Origin: Gemmatimonadales bacterium
GTDB taxonomy: Bacteria; Gemmatimonadota; Gemmatimonadetes; Longimicrobiales; Gaopeijiaceae
Direction of reading: 5' to 3'
Length of the DNA: 64,000 nt
Assembly (NCBI GenBank): GCA_007695195.1
Contig: REEG01000140.1
Location: forward strand, 1-64,000
The notes below the pieces were generated by a model. The model did no database searches, had not been told where the DNA came from, and saw only the letters and a list, made by a program, of their open reading frames with translations. Made by a program: the position numbers and the translations under genes. Below are positions 34,750 through 43,593 of the stretch, in pieces. Numbering within the stretch: the first letter of the stretch is position 1; each line of letters starts with the position of its first letter.

Positions 34750-35232
34750 TCACCGGACTCCGGTGCTCCCGAACCCGCCCCCACCCCGGGACGTCTCTTC
34801 GAGCCGCTCGGCTTCCCGCAGAACCGGAGTCTCGAACCGCGCAAAGACCAACTGGGCGATGCGGTCACCCCGAGCGATACGAACCGGATCGCTGGAGAGG
34901 TTGTGCAGGATCACCTTGACCTCGCCCCGGTAATCGGGGTCGATGGTCCCCGGCGCATTGGGAACGGTGACTCCGGAACGGAGCGCCAGCCCCGAGCGAG
35001 GCCGCACCTGGCACTCCACTCCCGAGGGGAGTTCCAGGGCCAGCCCCGTGGCCACGGCCCGGGTCTCGCCGGGCTCAAGAGAGAAGTCCTCGTCCGCCGA
35101 GCGCACATCGTACCCCGCCGCCCCTCCTGACGCCCGATCCGGCAAGGGGAGATCCGGGTTGTTCGCGAGACGACGAATCCGGACCTCCCGGGGTTCCGGG
35201 GACGCCTGGGAACGGGACGGCGGGGTCACCAT
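34750..35232 (-). CDS. dut: dUTP diphosphatase
   Basis: A 160-residue trimeric enzyme that hydrolyses dUTP to dUMP, keeping uracil out of DNA and feeding dTMP synthesis. The five motifs are recognisable: AAGYDVRSA, RPRSGLALRSG, NAPGTIDPDYRGEV, RGDRIAQLVF, and the glycine-rich tail RGGGGFGSTG. I start at the ATG at 35232, which lies five bases after the ald stop; the frame extends to 35319 but that part has no similarity. Confidence 0.94.
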   Translation of the reverse strand: MVTPPSRSQASPEPREVRIRRLANNPDLPLPDRASGGAAGYDVRSADEDFSLEPGETRAVATGLALELPSGVECQVRPRSGLALRSGVTVPNAPGTIDPDYRGEVKVILHNLSSDPVRIARGDRIAQLVFARFETPVLREAERLEETSRGGGGFGSTGVR

Positions 35233-35236
35233 GGGC

Positions 35237-36358
35237 CTATGCCTCGGCCAGGAAGGGTTCCACCGGGTGGTACTCGAGCCCGAAGGCTTCGGCCACACCC
35301 TCGTAGGTAACCTTTCCATCCACCACGTTCACACCCTCCCGGAGCGCCGGATCCCGGCGACAGGCGGCCTTCCATCCCCGATTCGCCAGGTCGATGGCAT
35401 AGGGAAGGGTGGCATTGGTCAGGGCCAGCGTGCTGGTTCGCGCCACGGCTCCGGGCATATTGGCCACCGCGTAGTGGATGACGTCGTCCACCACGTAGAT
35501 GGGATCTTCGTGGGTGGTGGGGTGGATGGTCTCGATGCACCCGCCCTGGTCCACGGCCACGTCCACGATCACGGATCCGGGCTTCATGAGCTTCAGATCT
35601 TCCCGAGTCACCAGGGACGGCGCCTTCTTCCCCGGGACCAGGACCCCTCCGATGAGGAGGTCCGCCTCGGCGAGCAGTTCGCGGATGTTGTACCGGCTTG
35701 AGAACATGAGCTTGACGTTGGCCGGCATCACATCGGAGAGGTAGCGCAGCCGGGGCAGCGAGATGTCCAGGATGGTCACGTCGGCGCCGAAGCCGGCGGC
35801 CATCTTGGCGGCGTTGGTCCCTACGACCCCACCGCCCAGAATGACCACCCGGGCCGGAAGCACGCCCGGGACACCTCCCAGGAGGGTACCGCGCCCACCG
35901 TAGAAGCGCTCCAGGTACTTGGCCCCCTCCAGGACCGACAGACGGCCCGCCACCTCGGACATGGGGGTCAGGAGGGGGAGCTCGCCGTTGTCCAGCTGCA
36001 CGGTCTCGTATGCAACCGCCACCGCTCCGGAGTCCAGCAGGGCCTGGGTCAGGGGCTCGGAGGCGGCAAAGTGGAAATAGGTGAAGAGCAGCTGGTCCTT
36101 GCGGATCCGGGGCCACTCCTCCTGGATGGGCTCCTTCACCTTCAGGATCATCTCAGCCTGGGCCCACACCTCGTCGGCCGTGTCCACGATGCGGGCACCC
36201 GCCTCCAGGTAGAGCTCGTCGGGAAAGCCGCTCCCCTCACCGGCTCCTGCCTCCACCATGACCTCGTGGCCGTGTTGTACCAGGGCCTCCGCCCCGGCGG
36301 GCACAAGGGCGATCCGATACTCGTTCGCCTTGATCTCCTTCGGTACGCCGATCCGCAT
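35237..36358 (-). CDS. ald: Alanine dehydrogenase
   Basis: A 373-residue NAD-dependent enzyme that reversibly deaminates L-alanine to pyruvate and ammonia. It starts with the family's [20 protein letters not shown], includes the catalytic-region VKVKEPI-like string ([10 protein letters not shown]) and [12 protein letters not shown], and the NAD site [21 protein letters not shown] with the following [11 protein letters not shown]. The C-terminal [34 protein letters not shown] region is diagnostic. It supports alanine use as a carbon and nitrogen source and redox balancing. Confidence 0.96.
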   Translation of the reverse strand: MRIGVPKEIKANEYRIALVPAGAEALVQHGHEVMVEAGAGEGSGFPDELYLEAGARIVDTADEVWAQAEMILKVKEPIQEEWPRIRKDQLLFTYFHFAASEPLTQALLDSGAVAVAYETVQLDNGELPLLTPMSEVAGRLSVLEGAKYLERFYGGRGTLLGGVPGVLPARVVILGGGVVGTNAAKMAAGFGADVTILDISLPRLRYLSDVMPANVKLMFSSRYNIRELLAEADLLIGGVLVPGKKAPSLVTREDLKLMKPGSVIVDVAVDQGGCIETIHPTTHEDPIYVVDDVIHYAVANMPGAVARTSTLALTNATLPYAIDLANRGWKAACRRDPALREGVNVVDGKVTYEGVAEAFGLEYHPVEPFLAEA

Positions 36359-36594
36359 GCCTGATCCTCACTGGGTCCAGGGTTCGCGGGCGCTCCGGAC
36401 CCGGCCGGATGCATCCCGCGAGCCTCGTTGATGGGGTGCCGGGTCGGATACGACCAGGCGACGGCCGAACCATGGCCCACTGAATCTCGCCCACCCCATC
36501 ATGGGGTCAAGGCGTGAGGGGGCCACCGTTCCGGCAGGTTCCTCTGGTGGGCCGGTGGTCGCACTCGGCCCGGTGGTACCGACACCGGGGCGAC
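36359..36594. other. Intergenic region before alanine dehydrogenase
   Basis: About 236 bases between the M16 peptidase stop and ald start. Short hairpins such as CCCCATCATGGGG are present but none has a T-tract. I see no clear sigma-70 pair here; a promoter for ald cannot be excluded. Confidence 0.4.
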
Positions 36595-37899
36595 TCAGCG
36601 CCCCAGACGGGTGATGATCTGGACGTCCGGATCGAAGTAGGTCGCCGCCGCCTCGTTCACGTCCTCAGCCTTCACATTCTCGATGGAGGTGAGGAGTTCA
36701 TCGAGGGTCAGGAGCGGTAGATCGTACAGGGCGAAGCCGGCCAGTCGGTACAGCCGGGACGATGTGGATTCAAGCGAGAGCATCACCTGTCCCTTCACCT
36801 GATCCTTGACCTCGCGGAGTTCCGACGGCGTGAGCCCCTCCCGGGAAAGCCTGGAGTACTCGTCCATGAGAGCCTCCTGCGCCTGGTCCGCGAACTCGGG
36901 ACGGGTACCCACGTAGACACCGGAGAGTCCGGCGCGGGAATGGAAGGACTGGAACGAGAAGACGCTGTAGGCCAGGCCCAACTCCTCCCGGATCCGCTGG
37001 AAGAGGCGCGAACTCATCCCGCCCCCGAATGCGGACGAGAGGAGAACCAGGGGGAACCGCTGGGCTGATCCACGCCCTGGTGTGCGGGTGCCCACGGCAA
37101 TGTGCGTCTGGGCCGTCTCCCGCTCGATCCGCCGCTCCCGGTACGTGCTGCGACCGGGAGCTTCGGGAATGGGCAGAGCTGTGCCCCTGTTCCATCCCCT
37201 GAGGTTGGCGCGGACCATCTCCACGAAATGCCCGTGGTCCAGGTGTCCTGCCGCCGCCACCACCAGCTCTCCGCCCAGATAGCGATCGCTGTGGAGGCCG
37301 CGGAGGTCGTCAGCCGTCATCCGTGACACCGACTCCGGACTCCCCAGGATGGAGCGGCCGTAGGGATGATCCTCCCAGACTTCCTCGGCGTGGAGTTCGA
37401 AGACCAGATCGTCAGGTGTGTCCTCCACCGTGGCGATCTCTTCCAGAACCACGTTCCGCTCCAAGTCCAGGTCCGATTCTCGCAACAGGGGTTTCAGGAC
37501 CAGTTCGGAGAGCACATCCACGGCCACCGGCAGGTGCTCGGAGAGAACCCGGGCCTGGTAGGAGGTATGTTCACGGGAGGTGAAGGCATCCAGACTTCCG
37601 CCCAACCGCTCCAGGGCCAGGGCGATCTCCCGGGGCCCACGGGTCGCGGTGCCTTTGAACACCATGTGCTCCAGGAGGTGGCTCGCACCCCCCAGGTCGC
37701 TGGGCTCGTGGGCCGCCCCCTGCCGCACCCAGATCCCCGTGGAGACCGACCGCACCCCGGGGATGGTTTCGGTGAGGATGCGGATCCCTTCGGGCGTCAC
37801 CGATTCCCGCATGCGGCCTACCATGGGTCCTTCCAGGATCTCTTCGGAGATCTCCGGACCGCGGAATCCCCCCGCACCCGGGGAATATCTTCCACCCAT
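36595..37899 (-). CDS. M16 family zinc peptidase (processing-peptidase-like)
   Basis: A 434-residue insulinase-family metallopeptidase. The inverted zinc motif HLLEH lies in ASHLLEHMVFKGTATR, with the third ligand Glu further on (EEIATVEDTPDDL). The second, non-catalytic domain follows, ending with a typical FDPDVQIITRLGR tail. It is a single-chain bacterial homologue of mitochondrial processing peptidase. Start choice is uncertain: GGAGG lies about ten bases before the ATG at 37899, while 37824 would begin closer to the conserved domain. Its position just after pnp is common in several phyla. Confidence 0.9.
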   Translation of the reverse strand: MGGRYSPGAGGFRGPEISEEILEGPMVGRMRESVTPEGIRILTETIPGVRSVSTGIWVRQGAAHEPSDLGGASHLLEHMVFKGTATRGPREIALALERLGGSLDAFTSREHTSYQARVLSEHLPVAVDVLSELVLKPLLRESDLDLERNVVLEEIATVEDTPDDLVFELHAEEVWEDHPYGRSILGSPESVSRMTADDLRGLHSDRYLGGELVVAAAGHLDHGHFVEMVRANLRGWNRGTALPIPEAPGRSTYRERRIERETAQTHIAVGTRTPGRGSAQRFPLVLLSSAFGGGMSSRLFQRIREELGLAYSVFSFQSFHSRAGLSGVYVGTRPEFADQAQEALMDEYSRLSREGLTPSELREVKDQVKGQVMLSLESTSSRLYRLAGFALYDLPLLTLDELLTSIENVKAEDVNEAAATYFDPDVQIITRLGR

Positions 37900-38021
37900 C
37901 CGTCCACATCCTCCATCCATGGGGCGATACCCGGAGCTTACCTGCGGATTGAACGGAACAAGGGTGGGAGGGTGCGCGCGCACCCGCCCACCCCCGAATC
38001 CCATTGAACGACGCCGAGCCA

Positions 38022-40172
38022 TCAGCGGCTGGCGTTCTCGACCTCGAGGACCCGCTCTCCCTCCTCCTCGATGGCCGCACGGCGGGAGAGGCGGAGCCGT
38101 CCCCGCTCGTCGATGGCCAGAAGCTTGACCCGGGTGATGACCCCCCGCTGCAGCACGTCCTCGGTCTTCTCGACCCGGCCGTCCTGGAGCTCGGAGATGT
38201 GGCAGAGCCCCTCCACACCGGGCAGGATCTCCACGAAGGCACCGAAGCTGGTGGTGTTCTTCACCGGCCCTTCATAGACGCGGCCCACCTCGGGCTCCTG
38301 CACGATGGCCTCGATCATCTCCCGTGCGCGATCGGCGCCCTCGCCGGAGACGGAGGCGATCTTCACCAGACCGGAGTCGTCCACCTCGAGGGTGGCGCCG
38401 GTCTCGTCCTGAATGGCCCGGATCGTCTTCCCCTTGGGTCCGATGATCTCGCCGAGCTTCTCGGGGTTGACCTGCATGGTGGTGATGCGGGGTGCGTGGG
38501 GCGAGAGATCTTCCCGCGGGTCGGCAATGGTCCCATCCATGATGTCCAGGATGTGGAGTCGGGCGCGGCCGGCCCGAGCCATGGCGTCCTGCATGATCTC
38601 CCGGCTGAGTCCCTCCACCTTGATGTCCATCTGGATGGAGGTCACCCCACGGCGGGTTCCGGCGATCTTGAAGTCCATGTCCCCGAGGGCGTCCTCCATC
38701 CCCAGGATGTCGGTGAGGACCGCTACCCGGTCGCCGTCCTTGATGAGTCCCATGGCCACCCCGGCGCACGACGCCGAGACGGGCACACCTGCGGCCATGA
38801 GCGCCATGGACGTTCCGCACACCGTCGCCATGGACGAGGAGCCGTTGGACTCAAGAACGTCACTCACCACACGGATGGTGTAGGGGAACTCGTCGTAGGG
38901 CGGCAGGAGGGGCTGGATCGCCCGCTCCGCCAGAGCTCCGTGCCCCACTTCCCGACGCGACGTTCCCCGGAACGGCTTCGCTTCTCCGGTGCAGAAGGGC
39001 GGGAAGTTGTAGTGGAGCATGAACGACTTGGTGATCTCTTCGCGCACGTCGATGGAGTCGATGCGCTGCTCGTCCCGGGAAGTCCCCAGTGTGGCCACCG
39101 CCAGCGCCTGGGTCTGGCCCCGGGTGAAGAGGGCTGAGCCGTGGGTCCGGGGGAGCACTCCCACCTCGCAGGAGATGTCGCGGACATCGTCGAGCCCCCG
39201 ACCGTCGGGACGGGACCCGTCGGCCAGGATGAGCTCGCGCATGGCGGCCTTCTCGATCCCCCGGAGGATCTCGCCGATCTGCCCCTCGGCCTTCTCGAAC
39301 TCCTCGGGATCCAGGGCTTCCTTCAGCTCGGCGGTCACATCCTCCCGGACGGTACCGAGCGCCTGGTTGCGCTGCTGCTTCTCGGTGATGGCCATGGCCT
39401 CGTCGATGCGGGGGCGGGCCATCTCCCGGAGCCGGGACAACAGGTCGGCGTCGGGGAGCTGCGGCTCATACTCCATCACGGGCTGACGGAGGCCCTCGAT
39501 GAGCTCCTCCTGAATGGCGATGAGCTCACGAATCCCCTCGTGCGCCACCTCGAGCCCCTCCAGCACCTCGTCCTCCGGGACCTCCACGGCGCCGCCTTCC
39601 ACCATGAGGAGGGCGTCCCGGCTCCCGGCAACCACGATATCCACATCGGAGTATTCGAGCTGCTGGAAGGTGGGATTGAGGATCCAGTTGTCGCGGATGC
39701 GACCGATCCGGACCGACGCCACCAGGGTGTCGAAGGGGATCTTGGAGAGGTTCAGGGACACGGAGGCGCCCAGCAGCGCCAGGACGTCGGCGTCATTTTC
39801 CTGATCGGCCGACAGGATGCTGCAGACGATCTGGGTCTCATTCATGTACCCCTCGGGGAAGAGGGGTCGGATGGGGCGGTCGATCTGGCGAGCGGAGAGG
39901 ATCTCCTTCTCACCGGGGCGTCCCTCCCGCTTGAAGAAGCCTCCGGGGATCTTCCCGGCGGCGTAGGACTTCTCCCGGTATTCCACCGTGAGGGGGAAGA
40001 AGGGGAGGTGGGTGGGACGGTTCTGGGCCGTAGCGGTGCAGAGCACCACCGTCTCCCCGAACTGCACGAGGCACGAGCCGTGGGCCAGCTTGGCCATGCG
40101 GCCGGTCTCGATGGTAAGGGTCCTGCCGGCGAACTGCCGTTCGATTCGATGAATCATGTGGTCGTTTTCCAT
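38022..40172 (-). CDS. pnp: Polynucleotide phosphorylase
   Basis: A 716-residue exoribonuclease that phosphorolyses RNA from the 3' end. Two RNase PH-like domains are visible, with FFKREGRPGEKEILSARQIDRPIRPLFPEG in the first and GTSRREVGHGALAERAIQPLLP in the second, including SDVLESNGSSSMATVCGTSMALM. They are followed by a KH domain (IGPKGKTIRAIQDETGA) and an S1 domain (VKNTTSFGAFVEILPGVEGLCHISEL). All expected parts are present at normal length. It lies downstream of rpsO, the arrangement known from many bacteria. Confidence 0.97.
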   Translation of the reverse strand: MENDHMIHRIERQFAGRTLTIETGRMAKLAHGSCLVQFGETVVLCTATAQNRPTHLPFFPLTVEYREKSYAAGKIPGGFFKREGRPGEKEILSARQIDRPIRPLFPEGYMNETQIVCSILSADQENDADVLALLGASVSLNLSKIPFDTLVASVRIGRIRDNWILNPTFQQLEYSDVDIVVAGSRDALLMVEGGAVEVPEDEVLEGLEVAHEGIRELIAIQEELIEGLRQPVMEYEPQLPDADLLSRLREMARPRIDEAMAITEKQQRNQALGTVREDVTAELKEALDPEEFEKAEGQIGEILRGIEKAAMRELILADGSRPDGRGLDDVRDISCEVGVLPRTHGSALFTRGQTQALAVATLGTSRDEQRIDSIDVREEITKSFMLHYNFPPFCTGEAKPFRGTSRREVGHGALAERAIQPLLPPYDEFPYTIRVVSDVLESNGSSSMATVCGTSMALMAAGVPVSASCAGVAMGLIKDGDRVAVLTDILGMEDALGDMDFKIAGTRRGVTSIQMDIKVEGLSREIMQDAMARAGRARLHILDIMDGTIADPREDLSPHAPRITTMQVNPEKLGEIIGPKGKTIRAIQDETGATLEVDDSGLVKIASVSGEGADRAREMIEAIVQEPEVGRVYEGPVKNTTSFGAFVEILPGVEGLCHISELQDGRVEKTEDVLQRGVITRVKLLAIDERGRLRLSRRAAIEEEGERVLEVENASR

Positions 40173-40359
40173 ATCACTGCGGAGTAGGATCGGGGACAGG
40201 GGAGGGCTAACCCTCCATCCTGCGCCCGTGCGTGGTTTCTTCGCGCCCTGCCGATCCGGATCCGGTACGACCGCCGCGCCGCCGGGGACTCCATGGGAGA
40301 GCCGCCGTCGGGACAGCCATGTACCTGGGCCGACCGTCGCCGGTCGTGCAGTGCGAAAC

Positions 40360-40396
40360 GAAAATGCGGCGACCGGGATACGTCCCGGCCGCCGCA
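40360..40396 (-). terminator. Strong terminator-like hairpin between rpsO and pnp
   Basis: On the minus strand GCGGCGGCCGGGA and TCCCGGTCGCCGC form a long GC-rich stem around a four-base CGTA loop, followed by ATTTTCGTTT. It lies ten bases after the rpsO stop. In Escherichia coli the equivalent spot carries a partial terminator and RNase III site controlling pnp; by analogy this hairpin may both end rpsO messages and let some polymerase read on. Confidence 0.8.
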
Positions 40397-40405
40397 GGGT
40401 CCTGC

Positions 40406-40666
40406 TTACTTCCGAAGCCCCAGATCCGCGATCAGGGAGCGGTACCTCTCGAGGTCGGTCCGCTTCAGATACTCCAGCAACCTGCGGCGGCGTCCCACCA
40501 TCTTGAGGAGGCCGCGACGGCTGTGGTGATCCGCCTTGTGGGCGGCGAAGTGGTCCCGCAGGTCGTTGATCCGATGGGTCAGAATAGCCACCTGGACGGG
40601 AGCGCTCCCCTGGTCGGTCTCGTGGAGCTGGTACTTCTTGATGATGTCGGTCTTCGTCTGTTCCAT
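40406..40666 (-). CDS. rpsO: Ribosomal protein S15
   Basis: An 86-residue 30S subunit protein, near the family's usual 88-89 residues. Its sequence shows [65 protein letters not shown] in segments typical of S15 (for example [16 protein letters not shown] and [18 protein letters not shown]). I begin at ATG 40666; a longer frame to 40702 lacks similarity. A promoter lies about 100 bases upstream and a hairpin with a nearby GGAGG sits in the leader, as in S15 autoregulated messages. Confidence 0.97.
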   Translation of the reverse strand: MEQTKTDIIKKYQLHETDQGSAPVQVAILTHRINDLRDHFAAHKADHHSRRGLLKMVGRRRRLLEYLKRTDLERYRSLIADLGLRK

Positions 40667-40771
40667 GTCAACTCTGGGCCTCCGCAGGAGTCTGCGCTGC
40701 AAGGGAAGCCGTGGAGAAAAGCGTCGAGAGAAGCGGACCTCGTGCCCGCGACCCTGTAAAGTCAGCCTTCA

Positions 40772-40800
40772 AAGATAGGTACGCGGCGGCGGAGCAACAA
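40772..40800 (-). promoter_or_regulatory. Promoter in front of rpsO
   Basis: Minus-strand TTGTTG (40795-40800) and TATCTT (40772-40777) are spaced by 17 bases. Transcription from about 40765 gives a roughly 100-base leader with a small stem (CGCAG/CTGCG, about 40683-40696) close to the ribosome site GGAGG, a possible S15 feedback element. Confidence 0.6.
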
Positions 40801-40894
40801 GTGGGACGGGACGCCCAGGGGCCACTCGCCAGATCCCCTCCGCCGACCCCTCCCCCTGGACATGCCCATCATTCGAGGCGCCCGGAGACCCGGG

Positions 40895-41821
40895 TCATCC
40901 CGAAAGGATGATCCGGGCTTGCTCGACGTCACGGTGCAACTGAGCCACCAGCGCATCCACCGACTCGAAGGGCGTCACGTCGCGGAGTCGATCCACCAGA
41001 TCGACGCGGACCTCCTCCCCGTAGAGGTCCCCTTGGAAGTCCAGGAGGTGAACCTCCACGCTTGGGGGGGCGCCCTCGAAGGTGGGCCGCGGTCCCAGGT
41101 GCATGGCGGCGGGGTAGGTTCCGCGGCGAAGAATGGCGCGAACCGCATACACGCCGGGAGGTGGCAGGAGCTTTTCCCTGGCCTCCACTCGGAGATTGGC
41201 CGTCGGGAATCCCAGGCCCCGCCCCCTGCCCTCTCCCTGCACCACCGCCCCGCGAAACGAATAGGGGCGCCCCAGGCCACGGGCTGCCTCGACGATGCGC
41301 CCATCGGCCACCGCCCTCCGGATCCGAGTGCTGGAAACGGCCTCCTCGCCCACAACTACCGGCGGGACCACATCCACGTCAAAGCCCAATCGCCCCCCCA
41401 GTCCCCTGAGCGTCTCCACATCGCCTGAGCGGCCACGACCGAACCCATGGTCGTATCCCACCACCAACTCCTCCACCCCGATCCGACCCACCAGGATCTC
41501 TTCCACGAAGCGCTCCGGGGACCAGGTGGAGAGGGCCGACGTGAAACGGACGAAGACGACGTAATCCAGGCCGCTCTCGGCCAGGATTTCCTTTTTTTCA
41601 CGGGGCGTGGTGAGAAGGGGCGGAGCCATGGCCGGGTTGACAACCTCCAGCGGATGGGGGTGGAAGGTGACCAGGATGGCTCTACCCCGACGCGCATCCG
41701 CCCTCCGGCGAATCTCCCGCAGCACCTCCCAGTGGCCCCGGTGAACCCCGTCGAAGGTGCCCACGGTGACCACGGCGCTGCGTCCATCCCGGGGAACCCC
41801 GGCACCCCCCGAGACCCTCAC
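40895..41821 (-). CDS. ribF: Riboflavin kinase / FAD synthetase
   Basis: A roughly 308-residue bifunctional enzyme that makes FMN and then FAD from riboflavin. The N-terminal nucleotidyltransferase shows VTVGTFDGVHRGHWEVL with the HxGH-type signature, later VEELVVGYDHGFGRGRSGDVE and SSTRIRRAVADG. The C-terminal kinase domain has GRGRGLGFPTANLR and TYPAAMHLGPRPTFEG. I begin at the GTG at 41821, three residues after the frame's TTG at 41839; SD placement favours it. TruB ends seven bases upstream. Confidence 0.94.
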   Translation of the reverse strand: MRVSGGAGVPRDGRSAVVTVGTFDGVHRGHWEVLREIRRRADARRGRAILVTFHPHPLEVVNPAMAPPLLTTPREKKEILAESGLDYVVFVRFTSALSTWSPERFVEEILVGRIGVEELVVGYDHGFGRGRSGDVETLRGLGGRLGFDVDVVPPVVVGEEAVSSTRIRRAVADGRIVEAARGLGRPYSFRGAVVQGEGRGRGLGFPTANLRVEAREKLLPPPGVYAVRAILRRGTYPAAMHLGPRPTFEGAPPSVEVHLLDFQGDLYGEEVRVDLVDRLRDVTPFESVDALVAQLHRDVEQARIILSG

Positions 41822-41831
41822 TCCGCCTGCC

Positions 41832-42737
41832 CTACTCAAGGGGAAAGACCTTCCGCGGTTGGAGGGAATCCCCCCTTGCCTCAGCCACGGCCAGGAGCCT
41901 CCCCTCGGTTGAGAGGGCTACGGCGGCTCCGGTCGAGAAGGGCGCGTCCCCGGGGCTGGGCAGGGAGCGCCCGGCGAGGATTGCTTGAACCTCCGTCGCT
42001 GTGAGCTGAAGTTGAGGGAGGTGTCCCACGGCGTCCAGGGCAGACAGCCATGTCCCGGCGCGAGGCGTCGGGCCGTCCAGCGCATCGAGAGCGTCGAGAG
42101 CCACCGCCTCCGTCACCTGGAAGGGACCGATTCCCGTACGCCTCAGCCGGCGGAGGTGTGCACCAACCCCCAGGATCTCACCCAGATCCCGAGCCATGGC
42201 ACGAATGTAGGTGCCTGTGGAGACCACCGCGCGGAACTCAAGGAGGGGAGGCGTCCATCGGAGAAGCTCCAGCGCGTGGATGGTCACCGGGACCGGCTCC
42301 AGTCGTACCTCCTCTCCCCTTCGAATCCGTCGGTGGGCCGCCTCTCCGGCCACCTTCTTGGCCGAGAACACGGGAGGGAGCTGGGTGGGACGCCCGCCCA
42401 GTTCGTCCAGCCCCGTCCGGATCGCCCCGGAGTCGAGGCTCTGCCAGCCGTCGTGGGTAGCGGTCACCTCACCCTCGGGGTCCAGCGTATCGGTGACCCG
42501 ACCAAGCTCGGCTACGGCCACATACTCCTTGGCGAATCCATGCAGGTACTCCACCAAGCGCGTGGCTCGGTTCACGCAGACCAGAAGCAACCCCGACGCA
42601 AAAGGGTCCAGCGTGCCGGTGTGCCCCACTCTCCGGGTGCCCAAGGCGCGCCTGACCCGGGCCACGACGTCGTGGGAAGTGGGTCCCACGGGCTTGTCCA
42701 CCAGGAGTAACCCGTCGTCCCGTACGGGCGGCTTCAC
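41832..42737 (-). CDS. truB: tRNA pseudouridine(55) synthase
   Basis: A 301-residue enzyme that converts U55 in the tRNA T-loop to pseudouridine. The catalytic Asp is in HTGTLDPFASGLLLV, and other conserved parts are LLLVDKPVGPTSHDVV, KEYVAVAELGRVTDTLDPEGEV, PPVFSAKKVAGEAAHRRIRRG and TYIRAMARDLGEILGVGAHL. The C-terminal PUA-like region runs to the end. A GTG start overlaps the rbfA stop by four bases. Confidence 0.95.
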   Translation of the reverse strand: MKPPVRDDGLLLVDKPVGPTSHDVVARVRRALGTRRVGHTGTLDPFASGLLLVCVNRATRLVEYLHGFAKEYVAVAELGRVTDTLDPEGEVTATHDGWQSLDSGAIRTGLDELGGRPTQLPPVFSAKKVAGEAAHRRIRRGEEVRLEPVPVTIHALELLRWTPPLLEFRAVVSTGTYIRAMARDLGEILGVGAHLRRLRRTGIGPFQVTEAVALDALDALDGPTPRAGTWLSALDAVGHLPQLQLTATEVQAILAGRSLPSPGDAPFSTGAAVALSTEGRLLAVAEARGDSLQPRKVFPLE

Positions 42738-43219
42738 GGACCCTGAACCTCCCGGGAACCGGGGTGGTCCTCGCCGGTGCTCTCCCCATGCGCAGGCTCG
42801 GCGGCGGGATCAGCGTCGCCCTGATCCGCCTTCGGCGCCGATTCGCCGCTCCCCTCCTCGGGGGCATCGGCCGGCAGCACTTCCTGAAGGATGCGCTCGA
42901 TCCGCAGCGCCCGATCCAGCGTCAGGTCCAGTTCGAAGCGGAGTTCCGGAACCCGTCGAAGCTCAAGGCTCGAGCCCAGGGTGCGTCGGATGAACGGCGC
43001 CGCCGCCCGGAGTCCCTCCAGGAGACGATCGCCCCCCTCATCCTCATCCACGGCCGGACCGGGACGGACAAACACCCGGGCCAACCAGAGATCCGGGGTG
43101 ACATCCACCGCGGTCACCGTCGGGGTTCCAATGCGCGGATCGTGGACCTCACGTCGGAGGACCTGGGAGATCTCCCGCTTGAACTGCTCATTCAGACGGG
43201 CGGCGCGGCGCTGACTCAT
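42734..43219 (-). CDS. rbfA: Ribosome-binding factor A
   Basis: A 161-residue 30S maturation factor. The KH-like fold (1-115) includes RRAARLNEQFKREISQVLR, DPRIGTPTVTAVDVTPDLWLARVFV and RRVPELRFELDLTLDRALRIERIL. The last about 45 residues are an acidic, low-complexity tail (EEGSGESAPKADQGDADPA), longer than usual. I start at ATG 43219; it has no purine-rich site upstream, so translation may depend on the preceding gene. Confidence 0.93.
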   Translation of the reverse strand: MSQRRAARLNEQFKREISQVLRREVHDPRIGTPTVTAVDVTPDLWLARVFVRPGPAVDEDEGGDRLLEGLRAAAPFIRRTLGSSLELRRVPELRFELDLTLDRALRIERILQEVLPADAPEEGSGESAPKADQGDADPAAEPAHGESTGEDHPGSREVQGP

Positions 43220-43277
43220 GAGAGGAGGGGGTAAAGATGAGGGGGGACCGAGCGAAGGGAAGCCCCTTCGCCGGGAT

Positions 43278-43568
43278 TCACATGACGCGATCCCGGTGGA
43301 AGGACACGAGAAGGAATCGTCCATGCTCCGCCACGAAAGTATCCAGGCGATCGGAGAGGGATTCGGCCTGCCGGCCATCCGACGACACCAGAGCGGCGGT
43401 TACCTCGGTGCGATCGTGGACGTCTTGCAGACCCGTTTCCGCCACCGAGACGTTGAAGCGCGAGCGCATCCGCTGCACCAGAGACCGAACCGCCGAACGC
43501 TTCTCCTTGAGCGAACGGCAGCCGGGAATGGCCAATTGCCAGGTGAGAACCACCACGGCGCGGGACAT
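43278..43568 (-). CDS. DUF503 family protein (YlxP-type)
   Basis: A 96-residue small protein of the DUF503 family found between infB and rbfA in many bacteria (YlxP in Bacillus). Conserved parts are VVVLTWQLAIPGCRSLKEKRS, VRSLVQRMRSRFNVSVAETG and the final strand FLLVSFHRDRV. A ribosome-linked role is inferred from its position only. The ATG at 43568 begins the conserved region, leaving 25 bases to infB. Confidence 0.85.
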   Translation of the reverse strand: MSRAVVVLTWQLAIPGCRSLKEKRSAVRSLVQRMRSRFNVSVAETGLQDVHDRTEVTAALVSSDGRQAESLSDRLDTFVAEHGRFLLVSFHRDRVM

Positions 43569-43593
43569 GTTCGAGGGCAGGGCGCCTCCGGGA

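Noticed and set aside
36500-36560. CCCCATCATGGGG-type hairpins as terminator after the M16 gene
   Set aside because: The stems are short and no T-tract follows on either strand.
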